Source of the DNA: Hymenobacter sp. PAMC 26628
GTDB lineage: Bacteria > Bacteroidota > Bacteroidia > Cytophagales > Hymenobacteraceae
Assembly (NCBI RefSeq): GCF_001562275.1
Contig: NZ_CP014304.1
Location: 1,736,001-1,800,000, forward strand
Length of the DNA stretch: 64,000 nt
Direction of reading: 5' to 3'
Part shown: positions 1 to 8,156 of the stretch, one piece after another
Position numbering within the stretch: position 1 is the stretch's first letter
Layout of the letters: every line of letters begins with the position of its first letter
Translations under genes and position numbers: made by a program
Notes under the pieces: generated by a model
The model's database searches: none
Told to the model about the DNA's origin: nothing
The model's input: the letters and a program-made list of their open reading frames with translations, nothing else

Positions 1-498
1 CAGCAAGCTCACCACAAACACCACCCCCATGATGCTGGCCAGGTACTCGAGGCGCTGGCGTCCGTACTTATTTTCGGCCGCAGCCACAATGATGTAGTCG
101 CCCTGGTTATCGCGGTAAAAAATGCCTACCGCCTGCCGGTTCCCCAGCGTAAAATACAATTCCTTGGAGGCCACGATGCGCGCCAGCGTGGCGTCGGACA
201 GCTGCACCCGGCGGTCGGCGGCCACGAAGCGCACCCGCATGTACTCGTCGTACACCTGCAAAATCTCGTTGTTGAGGGCTTGCAGGTACTTCTTTTCGAA
301 GTCGCGGAAGGCCCCGGCGCGCATCTCGTCCTTTTCCAGGTAGATGTAGCCCGTCACCTGGGCCCGGTCGCGCAGCCGCTGCCGGAATTCACGTCCCGTG
401 TAGCTCTCCTGTAAGGCAAACACGCCCGCCAGCACGGCCAGCAGCAGCACCGCCACTATGCCCAAAAACAGCCACGTCAGTCGGTTGCGAATGGTCAT
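1..498 (-). CDS. Sensor histidine kinase, N-terminal part (cut by window edge)
   Basis: The reading frame starts at the ATG ending at 498 and runs off the left edge, so only about 166 residues are visible. They show a hydrophobic N-terminal segment (residues about 8-28, WLFLGIVAVLLLAVLAG), a periplasmic sensor region of about 120 residues, and the start of a second membrane segment at the edge. This is the usual front end of a membrane histidine kinase; HAMP, HisKA and ATPase domains would lie outside. It sits 141 bp downstream of an OmpR-type regulator on the same strand, which supports a two-component pair. The kinase call rests on this context and topology, not on a visible catalytic motif. 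Confidence 0.75.
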   Translation of the reverse strand, partial: MTIRNRLTWLFLGIVAVLLLAVLAGVFALQESYTGREFRQRLRDRAQVTGYIYLEKDEMRAGAFRDFEKKYLQALNNEILQVYDEYMRVRFVAADRRVQLSDATLARIVASKELYFTLGNRQAVGIFYRDNQGDYIIVAAAENKYGRQRLEYLASIMGVVFVVSLL

Positions 499-510
499 TT
501 TTTAATAATA

Positions 511-627
511 TGAAAATGTGCTGAATGTGAAAAATGTAATTTTCAGTTGATTTACCAAATACGAAAAGGCAAAAACCATTGCCCCTGCTTGGTTAATAAA
601 GGCATTCTCACATTCAGCACATTTTCA
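511..627. repeat. Inverted repeat between response regulator and kinase
   Basis: A perfect 20-bp inverted repeat has arms at 511-530 (TGAAAATGTGCTGAATGTGA) and 608-627, separated by 77 nt. It fills most of the gap between the regulator and kinase genes, so a transcript of both would carry a long stem-loop. There is no T-tract typical of a terminator. Similar skewed stem-loops occur at 9680-9767 and 10683-10762, also between genes of one strand. Confidence 0.8.
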
Positions 628-639
628 CATTTTAAAGAA

Positions 640-1326
640 TTATTCCTCCCGCATCACGTAGCCCATGCCCACTACGGTATGAATCAGCTTTCTATCGAAC
701 CCTTTGTCCACCTTGTTGCGCAAATAATTGACGTATACGTCAATCACGTTCGAGCCCGTGTCGAACGATTCTTCCCAGGTGTGCTCGGCAATTTCGCCCC
801 GGCTCAGCACGCGGCCCTGGTGGCGCAGCAGCAGCTCCAGCAGGTTGAACTCGCGGGCGGTGAGCTTAATGGGCTGGCCGGCCCGCACCACCGTTTTGGC
901 GGCCGTGTCCACGGTCAGGTCGGCCAGGTGCAGCTGGTTGCCCTTGGCCTCGTGGCCGCGGCCGCGGCGGCGCGTGAGGGCCCGCACGCGGGCCAGCAGT
1001 TCCACGAAGTCGAAGGGCTTCACCAAGTAATCGTCGGCGCCGCCGTCGAAGCCCAGCAGCTTGTCCTCGGTGGTACCCAGGGCTGTGAGCATGAGGATGG
1101 GCAGGTTTTGGTCCTGGGCGCGCACGGCCCGCAGCACCTCCAGCCCGCTCTGGCCGGGTAGTATCACGTCCAGAATCAGCAGGTCGAACGCCTGGCCCAG
1201 GGCCAGGCGCTGGCCGTAGGGCCCGTCGTAGGCCACGGTCACGTCGTAGCCCTCTTCCTCCAGCCCGCGCCGGATAAAGGCCGACACCTTGGGCTCGTCT
1301 TCTACTAACAGTATTTTGGTCGGCAT
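640..1326 (-). CDS. OmpR/PhoB-family response regulator
   Basis: This is a DNA-binding response regulator of about 228 residues. The receiver domain (residues 1-120) opens with KILLVEDEP, carries the phospho-acceptor Asp in LLILDVILPG and the conserved Lys in DDYLVKPFDF. The C-terminal half is a winged-helix OmpR domain (LTAREFNLLELLL, VIDVYVNYLRNKVD, GMGYVMRE). The ATG at 1326 is preferred over a non-ATG start three codons earlier because MPTKILLVED begins exactly at the domain. It lies directly upstream of the kinase gene and is probably its partner. CusR/RprY-type regulators are the nearest match I recall; the stimulus is unknown. Confidence 0.93.
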   Translation of the reverse strand: MPTKILLVEDEPKVSAFIRRGLEEEGYDVTVAYDGPYGQRLALGQAFDLLILDVILPGQSGLEVLRAVRAQDQNLPILMLTALGTTEDKLLGFDGGADDYLVKPFDFVELLARVRALTRRRGRGHEAKGNQLHLADLTVDTAAKTVVRAGQPIKLTAREFNLLELLLRHQGRVLSRGEIAEHTWEESFDTGSNVIDVYVNYLRNKVDKGFDRKLIHTVVGMGYVMREE

Positions 1327-1414
1327 GTGCTGCAAAATAACGCCGCGGCCGCCGCAAGTGCGGTTGCCGCCGCCGTGGGGGCCCCGGCCCGGCGGTGCTG
1401 CCCTGCGGAAATAC

Positions 1415-1422
1415 TACATTTG
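1415..1422 (+). promoter_or_regulatory. Bacteroidota-type -7 box (TACATTTG) upstream of TlpA-like gene
   Basis: TACATTTG matches the Bacteroidota sigma consensus TAnnTTTG exactly and lies 50 nt before the GTG start at 1472. No clear TTG -33 box is visible at the right spacing, so the call is tentative. Confidence 0.5.
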
Positions 1423-1471
1423 GCTTGCCCGGCGTTGGCTATGCGCTCACCCTGCCTTCCCCAAGCTCCCC

Positions 1472-2611
1472 GTGAAACAATACCTGCTTAGCCTGCTACT
1501 GGTGGCGCCCGGGCTGGCCCCGGCCCAAACCAGCTATCCTTTCGCGGTGAAGGGCAAAGTCGGGCACTTAAATGCGCCGGCCAAAATTTACCTGGTGCGC
1601 GGGCCCGAGCGCCTGGACTCGGCTGTCTTAAAAAACGGCGCGTTTGAATTAAAGGGCAGCACGCAGGTGCCCTCGTCGGCCGATTTGGTGCTGGAGCGCG
1701 GTGGTAAGCTGCGGGATGGCTGGGTAAACAAAATGTATTTTAAGTCACCGGACCGCGTCGGTTTATTTTTAGAAGCCGGCCTCATCCTGGTCACCAGCGC
1801 CGACTCGCTGCCCAAGGCACGCCTCACGGGCGGCCCCCTCACTGCTGATTACCAGCGGTTCCAGGCTTCGCTGCAACCCCTCCTCGACAAGCAAAAAGCG
1901 CGGGGGCTTGAGTACCGCAAGGCATCGGAGGCGCAGCGCAAAGACCCGGCGTTCGCGGAGCGGATGCAGGCGCAAGGCCAGGCCAGCTTCGCGGAATACA
2001 ATCGCTACACCCTGGCGTTTATCAAGGCCAACCCAACTTCCTGGGTGAGCCTGGAAATGCTGACGCAAGCCATGGCCGTGCCCGAGTACACGGAAGTGGC
2101 CCCCCTCTACAACGCATTCAGCCCCGCCCTAAAAAACAGTGCGCCCGGCCGCAAATACGGTGAAATGCTCCAGCGCCTCCAGGCGGTGGCAATTGGGGCG
2201 CAGGCGCCCGGCTTCACCCAGCCCACGCCCGACGGCAAGCCGGTTTCGCTGGCCGACTACCGGGGCAAGTACGTGCTGGTCGATTTCTGGGCTTCCTGGT
2301 GCGGGCCCTGCCGCGCCGAGAACCCCGCCGTAACGAAGGCTTACCAGGCCTACAAAGGCCGCAACTTCGAGGTCCTGGGGGTGTCGCTCGACGACGAAGA
2401 AAGCCGGGGGAAGTGGCTGAAAGCCATTGAGGAAGACCACTTGCCCTGGACCCAAGTATCGGACTTGCATGGCTTTGAAGGCGAGGTGGCCCGCCGCTAC
2501 AACGTGCGCGCCATTCCCCAGAATTTCCTGATTGACCCAACCGGCAAAATCATTGCCACCAACCTGCGCGGCGACGAGTTGCAGGCAGCGCTGGCGCGGT
2601 ACGTGAAGTAG
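1472..2611 (+). CDS. TlpA/ResA-like thiol-disulfide oxidoreductase with N-terminal DUF4369-like domain
   Basis: This is a secreted or envelope redox protein of about 379 residues. The start is taken as GTG 1472 because it begins a signal peptide (VKQYLLSLLLVAPGLAPAQ); the longer frame upstream encodes implausible sequence. After the signal comes a region resembling DUF4369 (SYPFAVKGKVGHLNAPAKIY), then a helical stretch, then an AhpC/TSA-thioredoxin domain with the active site FWASWCGPCRAE near residue 275 and the cis-Pro loop RAIPQNFLID. Such Bacteroidota proteins reduce periplasmic disulfides or serve cytochrome maturation; the exact partner is not evident. It is followed by a convergent gene with a GC-rich palindrome between them. 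Confidence 0.88.
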   Translation: MKQYLLSLLLVAPGLAPAQTSYPFAVKGKVGHLNAPAKIYLVRGPERLDSAVLKNGAFELKGSTQVPSSADLVLERGGKLRDGWVNKMYFKSPDRVGLFLEAGLILVTSADSLPKARLTGGPLTADYQRFQASLQPLLDKQKARGLEYRKASEAQRKDPAFAERMQAQGQASFAEYNRYTLAFIKANPTSWVSLEMLTQAMAVPEYTEVAPLYNAFSPALKNSAPGRKYGEMLQRLQAVAIGAQAPGFTQPTPDGKPVSLADYRGKYVLVDFWASWCGPCRAENPAVTKAYQAYKGRNFEVLGVSLDDEESRGKWLKAIEEDHLPWTQVSDLHGFEGEVARRYNVRAIPQNFLIDPTGKIIATNLRGDELQAALARYVK

Positions 2612-2637
2612 CCCCTGGGGCGGGGCCCCCGGGGGCC

Positions 2638-2976
2638 CTAGTCGTCCTCGTAATCCAGGCCCAGGCAGCTGTTCAGGGCCTGTTGCAGCTCGCTGGCGGC
2701 GTGCATCTGGGCCGCCTTGCGGCTCACTGCCAAGCCCTTGCGGTACACTTGCTCGGCCTCGTCTTTGCGGCCGAAGCCCTCGAGCAGCTTGCCGGCGTGG
2801 TAGTAGGTGCCTACGTAGTCGGGGTGCTCGGCCAGGAGTTTTTGGTAGTATTCCCAGGCCACCAGGGGCTCGGCGGCGCGGTACTCGGTGGCCAGGGCGT
2901 AGACGGTGAACGGGTCGGCGGGGTCGTCGGCGTAAAAGGCTAACAGTTGTTCTAAACGGGAGGGGGCAGCGCTCAT
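2638..2976 (-). CDS. Small tetratricopeptide-repeat protein
   Basis: This protein of about 112 residues starts at MSAAPSRLEQLL. The sequence contains about two TPR-like units: DPFTVYALATEYRAAEPLVAWEYYQKLL and the following HPDYVGTYYHAGKLLEGFGRK region, each with the W/Y-A-G-Y pattern. No signal peptide or membrane segment is visible, so it is probably a cytoplasmic scaffold of unknown partner. It ends in an acidic tail. The stop codon TAG is fused directly to a 16-nt GC palindrome at 2623-2638. A longer start at 3081 would read through the promoter of the divergent etfB and is rejected. Confidence 0.75.
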   Translation of the reverse strand: MSAAPSRLEQLLAFYADDPADPFTVYALATEYRAAEPLVAWEYYQKLLAEHPDYVGTYYHAGKLLEGFGRKDEAEQVYRKGLAVSRKAAQMHAASELQQALNSCLGLDYEDD

Positions 2977-2994
2977 TGGAGTGGGAGAATTGGC

Positions 2995-3002
2995 TATCTT
3001 TG
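2995..3002 (+). promoter_or_regulatory. Candidate promoter of etfB-etfA (TATCTTTG)
   Basis: TATCTTTG fits TAnnTTTG; a TTG lies at 2976-2978, 16 nt upstream, somewhat short of the usual spacing of about 19. The box is 142 nt before etfB and lies between the divergent TPR gene and etfB. Confidence 0.5.
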
Positions 3003-3143
3003 GGCCGGCAAAAGTGCGGCTTTTACGCCGTATGTTAATGATAACACGCGCCGGCCCCCCGCGGATGAACCTCCGGGGCATACGGTCGGTTGTTATGCAT
3101 GCCGCCTATTTTTACGCTCTCCGCTCACTCAAATTTTGCCTAG

Positions 3144-3884
3144 ATGAAGTTTCTGGTTTGCATTTCCAACGTGCCCGACACGACCACCAAAATTAGCTTT
3201 ACGCCCGATAATAAGGAGTTTAACAAAGCCGGGGTGCAGTTCGTCATCAACCCCTGGGACGAATACGCCCTCACCCGCGCCATCGAGCTGAAGGAGGCTA
3301 ACGCCGGCAGCACCGTGACGGTGCTGAACGTGGGCGAGGCCGACACCGAGCCCAACATCCGCAAGGCCCTGGCCATCGGCGCCGACGACGCCATTCGCGT
3401 GAACGCCGCCCCGCAGGACGCCTTTTTTGTGGCTGAGCAAATTGCGGCCGTGGCCAAAGACGGCGGCTACGACGTGATTTTGATGGGCAAGGAAAGCATC
3501 GACTACAACGGCTTCCAGGTGCACGGCATGGTGGGCGAGCTGCTCGGCATCCCCACGGTGGCCCCGGCCATGAAACTGGACATGGCGGGCACCACCGCCA
3601 CACTGGAGCGCGAAATTGAGGGCGGCAAGGAGATTGTGGAAGTGAGCACGCCCTTCGTGGCCTCGTGCCAGCAGCCCATGTGCGAGCCCCGCATCCCCAA
3701 CATGCGCGGCATCATGACGGCCCGCACCAAGCCCCTGAAGGTGGTAGCCCCCGTGGGCGACCCCGCCCGCACCCAGGTGGCCGAATTCGCGCTGCCCCCC
3801 AAGAAGCAGGGCGTCAAGCTCATCGACGCCGCCAACGCCGGCGAGCTCATCAAGCTGCTGCGCAACGAAGCCAAAGTCATCTAA
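3144..3884 (+). CDS. etfB: Electron transfer flavoprotein, beta subunit
   Basis: EtfB is the 246-residue small subunit of the cytoplasmic ETF heterodimer, which passes electrons from acyl-CoA dehydrogenases toward the quinone pool. Visible signatures are the N-terminal MKFLVCISNVPDT, the nucleotide-binding region around VTVLNVGEAD and DVILMGKESIDYNG, and the C-terminal IPNMRGIMTARTKPL that marks AMP binding in this family. The length is normal. EtfA follows after a 125-nt gap that holds a palindromic repeat, and the two are likely co-transcribed. Confidence 0.96.
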   Translation: MKFLVCISNVPDTTTKISFTPDNKEFNKAGVQFVINPWDEYALTRAIELKEANAGSTVTVLNVGEADTEPNIRKALAIGADDAIRVNAAPQDAFFVAEQIAAVAKDGGYDVILMGKESIDYNGFQVHGMVGELLGIPTVAPAMKLDMAGTTATLEREIEGGKEIVEVSTPFVASCQQPMCEPRIPNMRGIMTARTKPLKVVAPVGDPARTQVAEFALPPKKQGVKLIDAANAGELIKLLRNEAKVI

Positions 3885-3892
3885 TTCTATTT

Positions 3893-3994
3893 GTCAGGCT
3901 GACGAAGGAAGCATCTTATCACGGCTGCTTTCGTCGCAATCACTAATTCTTACGGCGCTAGCGTGATAAGGTCCTTCGCTGCGCTCAGGATGAC
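3893..3994. repeat. REP-like palindromic element, family A, in the etfB-etfA gap
   Basis: Imperfect inverted arms lie at 3893-3923 (GTCAGGCTGACGAAGGAAGC...TTATCACG) and 3963-3994 (GTGATAAGG...GCGCTCAGGATGAC). The core GAAGCATCTTATCAC recurs at 40487-40728 and 50501-50595, and a half copy lies near 28506. It fills nearly the whole gap between etfB and etfA and could form a strong hairpin in the shared transcript. Confidence 0.8.
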
Positions 3995-4009
3995 AAAAAA
4001 GCAAAAATC

Positions 4010-4987
4010 ATGTCTGTTCTAGTTGTAGTTGAATGCGCCGAGGGCGAAGTGAAGAAGTCGTCGCTTGAAGTGGCTACCTATGGGGCCCAGGTGGCCGCCA
4101 TGCTGGGCACCACGGCCACGGCCGTGGCCGTGGGCGAAGCCACGGAAGCCAACCTGGCCAAGCTCGGCGAGCAAGGCATTACGAAAGTGCTGTACGACGC
4201 CGAGCCCCGCCTGAAAGATTTTGTGAACAACGCCTACACCAAGCTCATCGCCACGGCGGCCGAGCAGGAGGGGGCCCAAGTGCTGGTGCTGGCCAATTCC
4301 AACATCGGTGCCTCGGTGGGCTCGCGCCTGTCGGTGCGCCTTAAGGCCAGCCTGGCCACCAACGCGGTGGAGTTGCCCAAAACCGACGGCGGCCAGTTCG
4401 TAGTGAAGCGCGGCGCGTTTTCGGGCAAGGCGTTTTCGGACGTGGTGCTCAGCGGCGACCGCAAAATCATCGCCGTGAAAAAGAACAGCCTGGAGGCCCA
4501 GCACGAAGCTGGGAAAACCGCCGAGGTGGTGGCCTTCGCTGCTCAGCTGTCGGACGCTGACTTTGCCGACGCCCCCAAGCAAGTGGTGATGCAAGAGCAA
4601 ACCGGCGGCGTGCTGCTGCCCGAGGCCGAACTCGTGGTATCGGGCGGCCGCGGCATGAAGGGCCCCGAAAACTGGCACCTCATCGAGGACCTGGCCAAGG
4701 CCCTGCACGCCGGCACGGCCTGCTCGAAGCCGGTGAGCGACGTGGACTGGCGCCCCCACCACGAGCACGTGGGCCAAACGGGCATCACCATTTCGCCCAA
4801 CCTGTACATTGCCTGCGGCATTTCGGGCGCCATCCAGCACTTGGCCGGCGTGAACAGCTCGAAGGTCATCGTGGTCATCAACAAAGACCCCGAAGCGCCA
4901 TTTTTCAAAGCCGCTGATTACGGCATTGTGGGCGATGTGTTCGACGTGCTGCCCAAGCTGACGGCCGCCGTAAAAGAATTGAACTAG
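4010..4987 (+). CDS. etfA: Electron transfer flavoprotein, alpha subunit
   Basis: EtfA is the 325-residue FAD-binding large subunit of ETF. It begins MSVLVVVECAEGEVKKSS. The C-terminal FAD domain shows VVSGGRGMKGPENW, the loop GQTGITISPNLYIACGISGA and VVINKDPEAPFFKAADYGIVGD, all standard for the family. It pairs with EtfB upstream. A strong intrinsic terminator begins 18 nt after the stop, so the etf transcript ends here. Confidence 0.97.
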   Translation: MSVLVVVECAEGEVKKSSLEVATYGAQVAAMLGTTATAVAVGEATEANLAKLGEQGITKVLYDAEPRLKDFVNNAYTKLIATAAEQEGAQVLVLANSNIGASVGSRLSVRLKASLATNAVELPKTDGGQFVVKRGAFSGKAFSDVVLSGDRKIIAVKKNSLEAQHEAGKTAEVVAFAAQLSDADFADAPKQVVMQEQTGGVLLPEAELVVSGGRGMKGPENWHLIEDLAKALHAGTACSKPVSDVDWRPHHEHVGQTGITISPNLYIACGISGAIQHLAGVNSSKVIVVINKDPEAPFFKAADYGIVGDVFDVLPKLTAAVKELN

Positions 4988-5004
4988 CCCCGCGGGGCCG
5001 GCAG

Positions 5005-5052
5005 GAACCTGGGGCCCCGGAACATATTCCGGGGCCCCAGGTTCTTTTTTTT
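5005..5052 (+). terminator. Intrinsic terminator of etfBA
   Basis: A perfect 17-bp stem (5005-5021 with 5028-5044, containing GGGGCCCC in both arms) and a 6-nt loop are followed by eight Ts at 5045-5052. Confidence 0.93.
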
Positions 5053-5178
5053 GCCTGGCGCGTTTTTCTTCCGGGCCGTTCTCCTTTATTTGTCGTAACG
5101 TTCAAAAATTAATCTTACCTTCTAAGGCCCCCCGTTTGCCCGGGGCCCCAACCGCAGGTCAGCGGTAGCCAACTTCCC

Positions 5179-5799
5179 TTGAAAAAAATCCAGCTTGAAA
5201 TTTTAGGCCTTTCCTCCAGCCAGTCGCAGTCCGGCTCCTTCGCCCTGATCCTGGGCGAGAAGCACGGCAACCGCCGCTTGCCCATCATCATCGGCATGTT
5301 CGAGGCCCAAAGCATTGCCATCCAGATTGAGAAAATCAGCCCCACCCGGCCGCTGACGCACGATTTGTTCAAGGCCTTTGCCGAGCACGTCCACGTGGCC
5401 ATCATCGAGGTGGTGATTTCCGACCTTAAGGAGGGTGTGTTCTACTCGCGCATTGTGTGCTCGGACGGCGCCACCACGTTCGAAATCGACGCCCGGCCCT
5501 CCGATGCCATCGCCATTGGCCTGCGCTTCGACGTGCCCATCTTCACGGTGGAAAGCGTACTGAGCGAGGCCGGCATCATCCTGTCCGATCTTGACGAGGG
5601 CGGAGAGGAAAGCGACGACGAGGACGACGACGATACCGACGGCGAAGCCGAAACCCCCAAGGCCCCGCGCCCCACCGAGCCCAGCGGCCAGGTGCCGGTC
5701 GAAGAGCTCAGCAAGATGCTGAGCCAGGCCCTCGAAAAGGAAGACTACGAGAAAGCCGCCAAGATCCGCGACGAACTCAACAAGCGCAACGGCCAGTAG
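5179..5799 (+). CDS. Bifunctional nuclease (BFN/DUF151) domain protein with C-terminal UVR motif
   Basis: This cytoplasmic protein has 206 residues. Residues 1-130 form the DUF151/BFN domain (KIQLEILGLSSSQSQSG, LPIIIGMFEAQSIAI, RPSDAIAIGLRFDVPIF). Residues about 138-165 are an acidic linker of E, S and D. Residues about 175-203 form a UvrB/UvrC-type UVR helix pair (LSQALEKEDYEKAAKIRDELN). The start codon is TTG at 5179: no in-frame ATG or GTG precedes the conserved KKIQLEIL block. BFN proteins have been described as DNase/RNase enzymes, but in this two-domain bacterial form the role is uncertain. The TAG stop is followed directly by GGCCCC. Confidence 0.9.
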   Translation: MKKIQLEILGLSSSQSQSGSFALILGEKHGNRRLPIIIGMFEAQSIAIQIEKISPTRPLTHDLFKAFAEHVHVAIIEVVISDLKEGVFYSRIVCSDGATTFEIDARPSDAIAIGLRFDVPIFTVESVLSEAGIILSDLDEGGEESDDEDDDDTDGEAETPKAPRPTEPSGQVPVEELSKMLSQALEKEDYEKAAKIRDELNKRNGQ

Positions 5800-5817
5800 G
5801 GCCCCGCAATACTTATC

Positions 5818-5850
5818 AAAAGCGCCTTTCCCACCCGGGGAGGCGCTTTT
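5818..5850 (+). terminator. Intrinsic terminator after the BFN gene
   Basis: Stem arms AAAAGCGCCT (5818-5827) and AGGCGCTTTT (5841-5850) enclose a 13-nt loop; the T-rich end continues as GCTTTT. Confidence 0.85.
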
Positions 5851-5883
5851 GCTTTTAGCCATTTTTTGCCTTAATCTTTGCCA

Positions 5884-6411
5884 ATGAATCCTTCTGACGA
5901 TGCCCTGCGCTACCCCACAGGCCGACCCGCCCTGCCCACGGCCCCGCTGGGGCCCCCCGGCCGCGCGCCCTACTTGCAGCAGCTGGCCAACTTGCCAAGC
6001 CAGCTTGCTGCCGCAGCCCAGGCCGTGGGCGGCGTACGCCTGGAGCAACCCTACCGCCCCGGCGGCTGGAGCGGCCGCCAGGTCACCCACCACGTGGCCG
6101 ACTCGCACCTCAATGCCTACGCCCGCTTCAAGCTGGCCCTGACGGAAGACTACCCCACTATCCGCCCCTACGACGAAGCGGCCTGGGCCGAGCTGCCCGA
6201 CGTGGCCGCCACGCCCGTCACCACATCGCTGGTCCTGTTGGAGTCCTTGCACACGCGCTGGCTGGTGCTGCTGCACCACCTCGATGAGGTGCAGTGGCAG
6301 CGCACGTTCTACCATCCCGGCTACAAAACCACGTCCACGTTGGAGCAGGCCCTGGTGCTGTACGCCTGGCACGGGCGCCACCACCTGGCCCACTTAGAAT
6401 TGCTGAAGTAA
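5884..6411 (+). CDS. YfiT/DinB-superfamily metal-dependent protein (bacillithiol-transferase-like)
   Basis: This protein of about 175 residues has a four-helix DinB fold. The metal-ligand pattern of the YfiT group is visible: HHVADSHLNAYARFK near the middle and the C-terminal WHGRHHLAHLELL. The N-terminal YPTGRP and QLEQPYRPGGWSGRQV stretches also fit YfiT. Members of this group are annotated as putative hydrolases or bacillithiol S-transferases; the substrate here cannot be told from sequence. ATG 5884 is chosen over a TTG two codons earlier. It is flanked by terminators on both sides, so it is likely monocistronic. Confidence 0.85.
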   Translation: MNPSDDALRYPTGRPALPTAPLGPPGRAPYLQQLANLPSQLAAAAQAVGGVRLEQPYRPGGWSGRQVTHHVADSHLNAYARFKLALTEDYPTIRPYDEAAWAELPDVAATPVTTSLVLLESLHTRWLVLLHHLDEVQWQRTFYHPGYKTTSTLEQALVLYAWHGRHHLAHLELLK

Positions 6412-6447
6412 AAAAGAGGGCCCCAGCTAATAGCGGGGCCCTCTTTT
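6412..6447. terminator. Bidirectional terminator between yfiT-like gene and mlaF
   Basis: Arms AAAAGAGGGCCCC (6412-6424) and GGGGCCCTCTTTT (6435-6447) enclose a 10-nt loop. The A/T ends make it usable from both strands, which suits the convergent genes either side. Confidence 0.9.
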
Positions 6448-6463
6448 GCAAAGCCGTGGGGCC

Positions 6464-7273
6464 CTAAATGTTGGCCCCCTCGGGATGCTCGTCGGTGATG
6501 GCGGCGAGGCCGCCTTCGTCGTCCACCCGCTTAGCGGCGCGCACCAGGCTGCTGCTAAAGATGAACTCCTTAAGCTCCGGCACTTCCACGTTCAGGATTT
6601 CGTCCTTGGTGCCGTCCCACAGCTTTTCGCCCTTGTGGAGGAAAATGATGTGCTCCCCGATTTCAATCACCGAGTTCATGTCGTGGGTCACAATGACGGT
6701 GGTGATGTTGTACTCGTGGGTGATTTCGTGAATCAGGTTGTCAATTTTGATACTCGTGGCCGGGTCGAGGCCCGAGTTGGGTTCGTCGCAAAACAGGTAA
6801 GTACACTGCGGGGCGATGGCGCGGGCGATGCCCACGCGCTTTTTCATGCCGCCCGAAATCTCGGCTGGCATCTTGTTGCCCGCGTTTTCCAGGCCCACGC
6901 GCTTGAGGCAAAATTCCACCCGGTCCCGGCGCTCGTCGGCCAACATTTCGGGCGTGAGCATTTGCAGGGGGAAGGCCACGTTTTCGGCCACCGTCATCGA
7001 GTCGAACAGCGCCGAGCCCTGGAACAGCATCCCGATTTTGCGGCGGATTTCCTGGCGGATGGCCACCTTGTTGTTGGTGTACACCGTGCCATCGAAGGTA
7101 ATGGAGCCGATGTCGGGCTTCATCAGGCCCACAATGCACTGCAAGAGCACACTTTTGCCCGTGCCCGAGCCGCCAAGCAGCAAATTGCACTTGCCCGTTT
7201 CGAAGACGCAGTTAATACCGCGGAGCACGGGGTTGCCGTCGAAAGCTTTTTGGACGTTAGATACTTCAATCAT
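6464..7273 (-). CDS. mlaF: ABC transporter ATP-binding protein, MlaF/Mkl type
   Basis: This 269-residue ATPase belongs to a Mla/MCE-type phospholipid transporter that keeps outer-membrane lipid asymmetry. Walker A is LGGSGTGKSVLL (residues about 33-44), the signature is ISGGMKKRVGIARAI, Walker B is YLFCDEPNSGLDP, and the switch is VIVTHDMNSV. The SGGMKKR signature and DEPNSGLDP are characteristic of MlaF-type proteins. The permease gene mlaE lies 62 nt upstream on the same strand. No MlaD/MCE-domain gene is in the immediate neighbourhood. The TAG stop is followed by GGCCCC. Confidence 0.93.
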   Translation of the reverse strand: MIEVSNVQKAFDGNPVLRGINCVFETGKCNLLLGGSGTGKSVLLQCIVGLMKPDIGSITFDGTVYTNNKVAIRQEIRRKIGMLFQGSALFDSMTVAENVAFPLQMLTPEMLADERRDRVEFCLKRVGLENAGNKMPAEISGGMKKRVGIARAIAPQCTYLFCDEPNSGLDPATSIKIDNLIHEITHEYNITTVIVTHDMNSVIEIGEHIIFLHKGEKLWDGTKDEILNVEVPELKEFIFSSSLVRAAKRVDDEGGLAAITDEHPEGANI

Positions 7274-7335
7274 GAGATTTAGCTGTTGGCTGATAGCTGT
7301 TAAACACCTGCTTTTAACGAATAAAAGCTAGCAGC

Positions 7336-8067
7336 TTAAAGTAGAACGGCGGCCAGCACGAAGTCGGCGATGAGGATGGCGATGATGGAGTTGGTAACGG
7401 CGCCGGTGCTGGCCGCGCCTACTTCCAGGGCCCCACCCGTGGTATTGAACCCTTTGAAGGAGGAAATACCCGAAATTAAGAACGCAAAAACCACCGATTT
7501 AATCAGCGCAAACACGATGTTGTAGGGTACAAAATCCTCGCGAATGCCCTCAATAAAATCTTGCGGGGCCATGGCACCGGTGAGCGTACCGGCCAAGTAG
7601 CCACCCAGAATGGACAGCACCATGGCCAAAACCACGAGCAGCGGAAACATGAGGATGGAGGCCAGCATGCGCGGAAACACCAAGTACGAGGCCGAATTGA
7701 TGCCCATCACCTCCAGCGCCGATACTTGCTCGGTGATGCGCATGGTGCCCAGCCCCCCGGCGATGCTGCTGCCCACCTTGCCCGCCAGCACGATGCTGGT
7801 GATGGTGGGGGCCAGCTCCAAAATCGTCATTTCGCGCACCATGTAGCCGATGGTGGCCTTGGGAATGAGCGGATTGGTGAGGTTATAAGCAATCTGCACG
7901 CAGGTTACGGCCCCGATAAAGGCCGACACGATGGCAACGATGAATACCGAATCGACGCCGATGAGCATGGCCTCGTCGACGGTACGGGCCCAAAGCACGG
8001 CCACCCGTTCGCGGCGGCTGAGCATACCTTGCAGGAAAAGGACAAACTTGCCAAAAGTTGTAAACAT
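7336..8067 (-). CDS. mlaE: MlaE-type ABC permease
   Basis: This 243-residue integral inner-membrane permease belongs to the MlaE family and has about five to six hydrophobic segments. The MlaE hallmark region is present: ELAPTITSIVLAGKVGSSIAGGLGTM, followed by EQVSALEVMGINS and the late G-F-N-TTGGA-EVG stretch. It forms the membrane channel of the MlaF ATPase encoded just downstream. The gene order mlaE-mlaF is usual in Bacteroidota. The intervening 62 nt are an imperfect repeat-like sequence with TAGCTGTTGGCTGATAGCTG. Confidence 0.93.
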   Translation of the reverse strand: MFTTFGKFVLFLQGMLSRRERVAVLWARTVDEAMLIGVDSVFIVAIVSAFIGAVTCVQIAYNLTNPLIPKATIGYMVREMTILELAPTITSIVLAGKVGSSIAGGLGTMRITEQVSALEVMGINSASYLVFPRMLASILMFPLLVVLAMVLSILGGYLAGTLTGAMAPQDFIEGIREDFVPYNIVFALIKSVVFAFLISGISSFKGFNTTGGALEVGAASTGAVTNSIIAILIADFVLAAVLL

Positions 8068-8156
8068 AAAGTCAGGTGCGAAGCGGTAAGGTAAAGGGAT
8101 AACAATCGGGCGCGCGAAGTGCTGCCGGGCAGCTTACGTAAAAACCAAGAAAACGA

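Noticed and set aside
547-1161. 204-codon frame on plus opposite the response regulator
   Set aside because: Antisense to a gene with receiver and winged-helix motifs.
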